This document shows positions 1 to 5,131 of a DNA stretch of 7,548 nt, piece after piece. A model generated the notes under the pieces. It saw only the letters and a list, made by a program, of their open reading frames with translations, was not told where the DNA came from and searched no databases. The position numbers and the translations under genes are program-made. Position 1 is the first letter of the stretch. Each line of letters begins with the position of its first letter. Where the stretch lies: assembly GCA_002508315.1 (NCBI GenBank), contig DAHE01000027.1, positions 2,866 through 10,413 on the forward strand. The letters run 5' to 3'. The stretch comes from Thermocladium sp. UBA166. Lineage in GTDB: Archaea; Thermoproteota; Thermoprotei; Thermoproteales; Thermocladiaceae.

Positions 1-76
1 TGACCATGCTCGGGCACCCCCGCTCGATGCCCTTCCACGCACGGTTGGGTTTAAAGTCTTTCGGCATTCATCTACG

Positions 77-96
77 TTTTTAATATGTTTTTAATA
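77..96 (+). promoter_or_regulatory. Tandem TATA boxes of the MscS-like gene
   Basis: The nonamer TTTTTAATA occurs twice, at 77-85 and 88-96, 11 bp apart, about one helical turn. The second copy is centred 27 nt before the ATG at 119, the spacing expected of a leaderless archaeal transcript. The first copy would give an mRNA with a leader of about 11 nt. There is no Shine-Dalgarno sequence before the ATG, which fits leaderless initiation. Which box TBP uses cannot be decided from sequence. Confidence 0.65.
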
Positions 97-118
97 CCAA
101 TCGAGAGGCGCCTCGCTT

Positions 119-1057
119 ATGGACAGCAATCAATGCAATGGCCTCTCCGGAATGGGTAACTTGATAAGGAGGATAATCATCAGTTGGATACCCGTCATAG
201 GCGCCGGGATCCTCATCTACGTAATATACGAGGTGCTGAAGGTCAGCGTGCTGTATAGGTACGCACAGTACGAGGACTTAGTGAGGCTCACGCTAACTGT
301 GGCTGTTGGGGCAGCTGCCTTCTGGCAGACGGGGCGGGAGGTGACCAGGATGGCCTATGCATGCGACCCCAGGAGGGCGCCCATCATAAAGTTCCTCCTC
401 CAGCTCAGCATAGTCAGCGCGGTGATTATCGCGTTGGCGGCGGAGTTTATCAGGGTGACCCCCTCGGCCGCTGCCTTCGGGGGAACGGCGGTGGGACTCA
501 TACTGGGCCTGGCCGTCCAGCAATCGCTCTCCAGCGTACTCTCCGGCGTCATGATAATACTATCATCGCCGTTCAAGCCGGGAAACAGGGTTACCGTAGT
601 CACGTGGCAGTACGGAGTGATCAGGGCTACGTATCCCCACGAGGGGTTGCCGAATGGATTCACGGGAACCGTGGTAGACATAACCCTCCTCTACACTACG
701 TTGATCGACGACAAGGGAGTCACCATAAGGATACCCAACTCCGCCCTAGTGCAGGCCATGGTGATAAACCACGACGAGGCGCAGTTCAGGATGGCCAGGA
801 CTAGGCTGGACGTGCCTGCTTCCGTGCCCATAGCCAAGTTCGAGGAGGAGGTTAGGAGGAGGTTAGCCGATGTAAAGCAGATAAAGTCTGTCAGAGTCAT
901 TGCTGAGGAGACTTGGCAATCCACCTCAATTTACCAGGCGGCGGTGGAGGGCGTTGCGGATCCCTCCATGAGCGAGAAGGACTTGAGGGATGCCTTGATG
1001 AGAGCCGCCCTGGCCGCCAGGTCCGCGCTAATGGATAATCCCTCCCCCCAGCGGTAG
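119..1057 (+). CDS. MscS-family mechanosensitive ion channel
   Basis: Membrane channel of the small-conductance mechanosensitive family, expected to open under membrane tension and release ions and small solutes during hypo-osmotic shock. The 312-residue protein has hydrophobic segments near residues 20-45, 54-72 and 88-110. A Gly/Ala-rich pore helix follows at about 116-150, with the family pattern G-x-A-x-G-L-x-L-G-L-A-x-Q-x-S-L-S and then PFKPGNRV (151-158). The beta domain carries the D-I-x-L-x-Y-T-T-L and IPNSALV signatures (187-211), and a soluble alpha/beta tail follows from about 222. Between the first beta strand and FTGTVVDI lie about 20 residues (162-181, starting TWQYG) absent from E. 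coli MscS; I recall similar insertions in other crenarchaeal homologues. The ATG at 119 fits the TATA spacing; an internal ATG at 152 is less likely. The next gene has its own promoter, so this is probably monocistronic. Confidence 0.9.
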   Translation: MDSNQCNGLSGMGNLIRRIIISWIPVIGAGILIYVIYEVLKVSVLYRYAQYEDLVRLTLTVAVGAAAFWQTGREVTRMAYACDPRRAPIIKFLLQLSIVSAVIIALAAEFIRVTPSAAAFGGTAVGLILGLAVQQSLSSVLSGVMIILSSPFKPGNRVTVVTWQYGVIRATYPHEGLPNGFTGTVVDITLLYTTLIDDKGVTIRIPNSALVQAMVINHDEAQFRMARTRLDVPASVPIAKFEEEVRRRLADVKQIKSVRVIAEETWQSTSIYQAAVEGVADPSMSEKDLRDALMRAALAARSALMDNPSPQR

Positions 1058-1062
1058 TTGGG

Positions 1063-1070
1063 TTTTTATA
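1063..1070 (+). promoter_or_regulatory. TATA box of the 1093 gene
   Basis: TTTTTATA lies only 6 bp after the upstream stop codon. Its centre is 26-27 nt before the GTG at 1093, so transcription should start at or beside that codon. This favours the GTG over the in-frame ATG at 1120 and argues against co-transcription with the channel gene. Confidence 0.65.
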
Positions 1071-1092
1071 GCGAGACGCGACTCTGCGCGCG

Positions 1093-1713
1093 GTGCTGAA
1101 CCTACTTCTCAAGCGAGAGATGGATAGGCTGATTAAGTGGCTAACGGAGGAGAGGGGCATGGAGGTGGTGGAGAGGGGGGAGGACTTCGTGAACTGCAGG
1201 GATGGAAATAACTTGGTCCACTTCAGGTACGTTTACTTGGACATACCCAATGAGGCGGACATAGCCAAGCGGGCCGCCGAGGTTGCGGGGAGCAGGACCG
1301 CCTTCAACAAGGCCTATCTTGTCGTGGATAGGCCGTCGGCGAACTTCGTGGATGGCAAGCTCATGAGGAGGCTGGGCATAGGCATAATAGTGATGGGGAG
1401 CGAGATAACGGAGGCTATGGCCAGCATGCCGACGGCGAGGCCGACCGTCAGCGACGGGGCTATTGCTGAGGTGATGAGCGAGGTGAGGGCCGTGAGGGAT
1501 AGGCTAGCGGATGTGGAGAGGAGAGTGGGGGAGCTGGAGTCCATGATTAGGACGAGGAATGAGAGAGAGAAGCAAGTGGAGGTAGTGACGAAAGATGAGG
1601 CAAATGATGAGGCGGGGGAGGTTGATGGCGGGGAGGGACGGGTGCAGGGTGATGTGCCTCAATTCATGCGGGAGAACCCATGGCTGGACATACTGGGGAA
1701 GAGGGGTAAGTGA
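1093..1713 (+). CDS. Uncharacterised protein: nuclease-fold-like N-terminus, coiled coil, C-terminal tail motif
   Basis: I do not recognise this 206-residue protein as a named family. Residues 1-110 have an alternating helix/strand pattern resembling PD-(D/E)xK nuclease-like folds: a helix at 9-20, strands around E24-F32 and L41-Y48, a helix at 53-66, then a strand at 73-79 and the buried strand GIGIIVMG (95-102). D31 could be the conserved Asp, but the usual E-x-K position reads H43-F-R45, so if the fold is right the active site looks degenerate. Residues 124-165 form a charged heptad-like coiled coil (V, L and I spaced among E/R). An acidic, low-complexity linker (166-188) follows, and the protein ends with RENPWLDILGKR (193-204), like a short docking motif. 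The GTG start is chosen from the TATA spacing. The function is unknown; a structural or adaptor role is more likely than catalysis. Confidence 0.75.
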   Translation: MLNLLLKREMDRLIKWLTEERGMEVVERGEDFVNCRDGNNLVHFRYVYLDIPNEADIAKRAAEVAGSRTAFNKAYLVVDRPSANFVDGKLMRRLGIGIIVMGSEITEAMASMPTARPTVSDGAIAEVMSEVRAVRDRLADVERRVGELESMIRTRNEREKQVEVVTKDEANDEAGEVDGGEGRVQGDVPQFMRENPWLDILGKRGK

Positions 1714-1714
1714 A

Positions 1715-2263
1715 TTAGGGGTTCCACCACTCAAATCCTATGAAGTATAGGTCGTCTATGTCCCTCGTGGCTAGCACGAACGTCTTCCTAACGCTGTGGC
1801 TCAGCCGGGCGGCCCTGGTTATGTCCAGCGCGGTGAGGTTCCTGGCCGGGTCTAGGTAGTGTATGAGGATCGGCGCGTGATCGATGCCGGGCCCCTTCTC
1901 GTATATCGCGAATAGGCTGCCGAACTTCAAGCCGCTCTTCACTACGTACCCCCCGTCCCTGAAGAACTTGTATATGCCGTATACCGTGGATGGGTCGTGG
2001 AACCTGGACGCGAGCGCCTCCCTCAGCTCATCTATGGTGACCGGGGAACCGTTGCTCCTAACCACCTCCAGCGATCCCCTCTCCACCAAGTACACCGCAT
2101 CCAGTATAGATAGGTGTAGGGGCGGCGGGGCAGCGATCGCCTCGCCTGGCTTCACTTTATCCAGTCCAATGAATTTGCCGTAGAAAGATGAGGCGTAGAG
2201 GAGGCGCGCCTCCTCGGGGTTGCTCACTATTACGGTGTCTCCCTTAAGGATGCCCCTAATCAC
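1715..2263 (-). CDS. endA: tRNA-splicing endonuclease, catalytic subunit
   Basis: Cleaves bulge-helix-bulge motifs at intron-exon borders of precursor tRNAs, and of some archaeal rRNA precursors. The 182-residue protein has the EndA N-terminal domain (about 1-75, with YGKF and LSILDAVYLVERG) and the catalytic C-terminal domain (about 90-182). That domain carries YVVKSGLKFGSLFAIY, and the catalytic triad is complete: Tyr121, His129 and Lys160 (context SVRKTF). It ends in a YFIGFEWW-type strand. The length matches short archaeal subunits; crenarchaeal enzymes are usually alpha2beta2 heterotetramers, so a partner subunit should be encoded elsewhere. The start is GTG at 2263, overlapping the upstream gene by 8 bp and preceded by a strong Shine-Dalgarno GGAGGGAG, as expected for a second gene in an operon. 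The stop lies 1 bp from the convergent neighbour's stop. Confidence 0.95.
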   Translation of the reverse strand: MIRGILKGDTVIVSNPEEARLLYASSFYGKFIGLDKVKPGEAIAAPPPLHLSILDAVYLVERGSLEVVRSNGSPVTIDELREALASRFHDPSTVYGIYKFFRDGGYVVKSGLKFGSLFAIYEKGPGIDHAPILIHYLDPARNLTALDITRAARLSHSVRKTFVLATRDIDDLYFIGFEWWNP

Positions 2264-2633
2264 TCTGCTCCCTCCTGTGGGCGCGTATGGTGGCTATCGA
2301 GTTATCCGCTATGCCGTTCCTCCTCAGCTCCTCCTCGTTGCACCAAACCTCGCTGGGCGGCACGTCGTCCTTGGCCACCACCTTGAAGACGTACCTGCGC
2401 TCCCTCGCGCCGCCGCCCACTAGCACGGCCTCTATCTCCGTGGCTATATTCAATTCCTTCATGGTATTGGGGTTCATCAATGCCCTCCCCTCATCCACGT
2501 CCCCCCTCCTCCTCAGCCTGAGCCGCCTCTCCATGGGGGCCTTCCGCTCCTTCTTGAACACGTCAGCCGTGAGAAACGATGGAATGAGCAGCTTCTTTTT
2601 CTCCTCGTCTCCTCCCTCCCTTTGATCAGACAT
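2256..2633 (-). CDS. Small basic protein with a Cdc48-N-like double-psi beta-barrel domain
   Basis: I do not recognise a named family. The 125-residue protein begins with a charged, probably disordered segment (1-34), then a basic strand (ERRLRLRRRG, 35-44), then a domain from about 45 to 118. That domain reads D-V-x-x-G-x-A-x-M-N-P-x-x-M-K-E-L-x-I, a central strand pair (EAVLVGG and RYVFKVVA), and EVWCNEEELRRNGIADNSIATI. This closely parallels the double-psi barrel of the Cdc48/p97 N-domain: D-V-G-R-G-x-A-R-L-D-P-x-x-M-x-x-L-x-L at one end, L-R-x-N-A-G-V-x-x-G-D-x-V at the other. No AAA ATPase domain follows. The frame opens upstream to 2708, but ATG 2633 is preferred because a TATA box lies 27 nt before it. 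It is the first gene of an operon with endA and is divergent from rqcH. The fold is inferred by eye; the gene itself is secure. Confidence 0.8.
   Translation of the reverse strand: MSDQREGGDEEKKKLLIPSFLTADVFKKERKAPMERRLRLRRRGDVDEGRALMNPNTMKELNIATEIEAVLVGGGARERRYVFKVVAKDDVPPSEVWCNEEELRRNGIADNSIATIRAHRREQSD
2268..2275 (-). promoter_or_regulatory. Shine-Dalgarno of endA
   Basis: On the minus strand GGAGGGAG precedes the endA GTG (2263) by a few bases; the GGAGG core is 7 nt from the start. It lies inside the 3' end of the upstream gene. It fixes the endA start and contrasts with the SD-less first genes of this window. Confidence 0.75.
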
Positions 2634-2656
2634 CGAGGGGGTAATCGAGCGAGCGG

Positions 2657-2663
2657 TATTTAT
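2657..2663 (-). promoter_or_regulatory. TATA box of the Cdc48-N-like/endA operon
   Basis: ATAAATA on the minus strand, centred 27 nt before ATG 2633. It implies a leaderless mRNA and selects 2633 over starts farther upstream. It shares an 88-bp intergenic region with the oppositely directed rqcH promoter. Confidence 0.65.
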
Positions 2664-2691
2664 CCTTAACTGCAACCCGTCAAGGGAAGGG

Positions 2692-2698
2692 TTTTTAA
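2692..2698 (+). promoter_or_regulatory. TATA box of rqcH
   Basis: TTTTTAA, preceded by a purine-rich GGGAAGG stretch that could serve as a BRE. Its centre is exactly 27 nt before GTG 2722 but only 18 nt before TTG 2713, so GTG 2722 is the better start. Confidence 0.65.
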
Positions 2699-2721
2699 CC
2701 CAAGTCAAAGCATTGGGCTCG

Positions 2722-4677
2722 GTGAAGAGGTCCCTATCAGCGCTGGACCTGCTTGCCGTGGCAGGCGAGCTGAACGCCGAGGCGGCGGGGCAGGCCGTGG
2801 ATAAAGTCTACGGGATCGGCGACTCTATACTGCTCAGGGTGGGCAGGGAGAAGCGGTTGATAGTGGCTAATAAGAATAGGGTGAGCCTGACGACCAGGAT
2901 GCCGCCCAATGCCTCTCCCCTCCCTGCCCTGCGCGCGAGGCTTGAGGGATGCAGGCTGGAGCGAGCCGAGGCGCCGTTCTTCGATAGGGTGATTGAGCTT
3001 AGGACAGAGTGTGGGGTACTGGTGGTGGAGTTGCTCAATCCATTCAACGCCGCGCTGGTCGAGGCGGGGAAGAGAGGGGAGGAGAGCTGGGAAGCTGGGG
3101 GAGGGGAGAGACGGATACTGTGGTTGCTTCACGGGTATAAGTCGAGGGATAGGGAGTTGAGACTGGGGGAGCGTTACGTTCCTCCTCCCAGGTCCTTTAA
3201 GGATCCCCGCTTTGCCGACTCGTTCCTAGACGCGGTTGGGGAGGGGATGGGGAGGAGGCTTGGATTGAGCAGGGAGTTGGAGGCGGAGGTGTGTGCCAGG
3301 GCTGATTGCGGGGATCCCCTTGAGGCGTGGAGGGCGTTTAGGGGGATGGCGGTGACGGCGGCCGTGGGTCCCCGGGAGCCGGTCATCCACGTCATTAATG
3401 GGAGGCCGGTGTTCGTGTCCCCCATGCCTTTCAAGACAATCGGCGGGGAGCTGGTGCGGTTCAATTCCTTTAACGAGGCCGTGGACGAGTACTTCTGGAG
3501 GCTGGAGGCCGAGGAGGCCGCGCGCAGATCGGCGGAGGAGGCGAGAGGCGAGGCGAGTAGGTTGATGGCTAGCATTGAGGAGGCGAGGCGAGTAGGGGAT
3601 AGGAATTTGGCGGAGGCGGAGGAGGCGAGGCGAGTAGGGGAGGCGATTATGCTGAACCTATACGGCCTGGAGGAGTTGTTGAGCGAGGCGAGGCGGCTTT
3701 ACGGTGAGGATAGGGATGCTTTCCCCAAGAGGGCCGTCGGGTTATCGGTGGGCTCCATTAGGGTAGTTGGCTTCGATGCTGTCAAGAAGGCCTTGAGGCT
3801 GGACTTGGATGGATTGGAGGCTATTATTGGCTTGAACGAGTCGCCGGGGGACGCCGCTAACAAGTACTTCGGGTTGGCTAAGGAGCTGAGGCGGAAGGCG
3901 GAGGGGGCGGGGGAGACCATAAGGAGGCTGGAGGAGAGGTTAAGGGAGCTGCAGTTGAGGGCGGAGAGGGAGGAGAGCTCCTTCAAGGATTCGGTGAGGG
4001 TGGTGTACGGGAAGGAGTGGTTCGAGCGGTTCAAGTGGTTCGTGACGTCCGGCGGGCGCGGCGTCTTGGCTGGGAGGAACGCTGACCAGAACGAGGCGTT
4101 GGTGAAGCGGTATATGAGGAATGGGGATCTCTTCTTTCACGCCGATGTGCCCGGCGCCGCGGCCACGGTCTTGAGGATCAACGGCGGCTCGCCGAGCCCC
4201 GTGGACATAATGGAGGCCGCCGTCTTCGCTGCGTCGAACTCCAGGCTTTGGAGCGCGGGGGCTATGGCGGGCGACGTGTTCTACGTTGAGGGGGGTAGGG
4301 TTGGCAAGGAGGCCCCCTCCGGGGAGTACGTGGGGAAGGGCAGCTTCATGATATACGGAGAGCGCAATTGGGTGAGGGGCGTGGAGCTCTCCCTGGGAGT
4401 GGGGGTTAGGTTCGATGGAGAAGTGGCTAGGCTGATATCCGCGCCGCCCAGCGCTGTGGCTAGGCTGGCGCACGTGTATGCCGTAATACGGCCAGGCAGT
4501 ATGGAGCGGGGGCGAGCCGCGCAGGCGGTGAGGGAGGGGTTGATCAAGATGGATGCACGGGCTAGGAGGGTGGTGGCGGACCAATTGGTGGAGTTGATAC
4601 CGGGGCCTAGCAGGGTGATGGATGTAAGGGCTGGGAACCCCATTGACTGGGCCGAGGCTAGAGCGGCTTTCCAGTGA
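2722..4677 (+). CDS. rqcH: NFACT-family ribosome quality-control protein (RqcH/Rqc2/NEMF homologue)
   Basis: Archaeal member of the family that binds obstructed large ribosomal subunits carrying peptidyl-tRNA; bacterial RqcH adds C-terminal alanine tails that mark stalled peptides for degradation. Numbering here is from the alternative TTG at 2713 (654 residues; subtract 3 for the preferred GTG). NFACT-N spans about 8-140 and includes FFDRVIEL with D91-R92, matching the Asp-Arg pair needed for tailing by Bacillus RqcH. The linker motif RYVPPPRSF (154-162) follows, then a helix-hairpin-helix region (about 168-212). Coiled coils occupy about 260-315 and 385-425, and NFACT-R about 435-550. NFACT-R has WFERFKWFVTSGG, GRNADQNE and DLFFHADVPGAAA. 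The length is normal for archaeal and bacterial homologues. Initiation at GTG 2722 fits a leaderless transcript. It is divergent from the Cdc48-N-like/endA operon and has no T-rich terminator close to its stop. Confidence 0.92.
   Translation: MKRSLSALDLLAVAGELNAEAAGQAVDKVYGIGDSILLRVGREKRLIVANKNRVSLTTRMPPNASPLPALRARLEGCRLERAEAPFFDRVIELRTECGVLVVELLNPFNAALVEAGKRGEESWEAGGGERRILWLLHGYKSRDRELRLGERYVPPPRSFKDPRFADSFLDAVGEGMGRRLGLSRELEAEVCARADCGDPLEAWRAFRGMAVTAAVGPREPVIHVINGRPVFVSPMPFKTIGGELVRFNSFNEAVDEYFWRLEAEEAARRSAEEARGEASRLMASIEEARRVGDRNLAEAEEARRVGEAIMLNLYGLEELLSEARRLYGEDRDAFPKRAVGLSVGSIRVVGFDAVKKALRLDLDGLEAIIGLNESPGDAANKYFGLAKELRRKAEGAGETIRRLEERLRELQLRAEREESSFKDSVRVVYGKEWFERFKWFVTSGGRGVLAGRNADQNEALVKRYMRNGDLFFHADVPGAAATVLRINGGSPSPVDIMEAAVFAASNSRLWSAGAMAGDVFYVEGGRVGKEAPSGEYVGKGSFMIYGERNWVRGVELSLGVGVRFDGEVARLISAPPSAVARLAHVYAVIRPGSMERGRAAQAVREGLIKMDARARRVVADQLVELIPGPSRVMDVRAGNPIDWAEARAAFQ
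3577..3641 (+). repeat. 23-bp direct repeat inside the rqcH coiled coil
   Basis: An identical 23-bp sequence beginning GAGGAGGCGAGGCGAG occurs at 3577-3599 and 3619-3641, a 42-bp (14-codon) period, so both copies encode EEARRVG. A shorter related copy (GAGGCGAGGCGAGTAGG, 3545-3561) lies 35 bp upstream of the matching part and is in another reading frame. This suggests recent slippage or duplication in a coiled coil that tolerates length change in 7-residue multiples. Confidence 0.85.
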
Positions 4678-4836
4678 TGCAAAGGCAATCAATTCCATTA
4701 AGAGCGGCCAAGCAATCCGTTACTGGGCGACGCCCCGCCTCGACAGCGCGGAAGGGCACGGCGAGTTTCTCTCCGTAGAGCACCGGGGCATTGGGACGGG
4801 AAGGCCCTCCACGGATCTCCGTAGCGCTTACTCAAC

Positions 4837-4949
4837 GATTCAATCGCGAGGCTTATCATGGCTAGATATAGGAGGCCAAGCCCGCTCAAGCTAATTTTCA
4901 GTGGGCATTCATCAAGGCATATGCCGGGGATTGTATTAGCATGCTCCAA
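4837..4949 (-). pseudogene. Possible relic of an MFS transporter membrane segment
   Basis: The minus-strand frame here reads IPGICLDECPLKISLSGLG followed by LLYLAMISLAIES. It resembles part of the adjacent transporter (residues about 316-353: LPGYY, LMDRLGRKS, LTGFAG, ILYLIVTS) with matching order of the PG, D, K, SG/TG and LYL elements and several missing residues. Strand and position, just downstream of an intact MFS gene, fit a decayed tandem copy. Beyond about 4837 the frame gives non-membrane, Arg-rich sequence without family motifs. The match is short and judged by eye, and hydrophobic segments can look alike by chance. Confidence 0.25.
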
Positions 4950-5040
4950 CCCCTTCCCGTCCTAATGGGCGAGGCCTCTCGTTTCTGTGTCAATGGCTTC
5001 CAGCAAGCGCCTAGCCTCGACGTGAAAGCAATAATTGATC

Positions 5041-5131
5041 GATAATCCCACATTATTCTATTAATTTAATAATATTCTATTTGTATTTAAAATTTTATTA
5101 TTGATTTAAAAACTATTTCATATTCATTATT
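5041..5131. terminator. AT-rich probable bidirectional termination region
   Basis: About 90 bp made almost wholly of A and T, sharply different from the GC-rich surroundings, between two convergent genes. For the minus-strand transporter the transcript has a TTTTT run (plus-strand AAAAA at 5108-5112) about 20 nt after its stop. For rqcH the plus strand has several short T runs between 5090 and 5106. Archaeal termination commonly uses such T-rich tracts without hairpins. Confidence 0.5.

Larger units (their letters stand above)
4678..5131. other. Intergenic region between convergent rqcH and the phosphate transporter
   Basis: 454 bp with no convincing intact gene. The left 350 bp have ordinary GC content and include a small GC hairpin (GGGC/GCCC around 4725-4735) and a 9-bp direct repeat TCTCCGTAG (4770-4778 and 4816-4824). 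A minus-strand frame here holds a possible transporter relic, listed separately. The right 90 bp are AT-rich. Other short open frames, for example 4962-5051 on the minus strand, have no supporting promoter or family resemblance. Confidence 0.6.

Noticed and set aside
361..804. 147-codon plus-strand frame inside the channel gene
   Set aside because: Out-of-frame shadow of the MscS-like gene; Arg/Gly/His-rich, no promoter and no family resemblance.
2287..2625. 112-codon plus-strand frame opposite the Cdc48-N-like gene
   Set aside because: Low-complexity Ser/Leu translation typical of the antisense of purine-rich codons; the minus strand has the operon structure and promoter.
3940..4698. 252-codon open frame antisense to rqcH
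   Set aside because: It mirrors the purine-rich, GC-rich rqcH coding sequence; its translation is rich in Pro and His with no domain, and the plus strand has strong NFACT motifs.
4643..4894. 83-codon plus-strand frame overlapping the end of rqcH
   Set aside because: No TATA box at the right distance, no recognisable motif and no protein-like hydrophobic or helical pattern.
4962..5051. 29-codon minus-strand frame reading FHVEARRLLEAIDTE
   Set aside because: Looks helical but is very short, has stops just upstream and no ribosome-binding site; cannot be told from chance.
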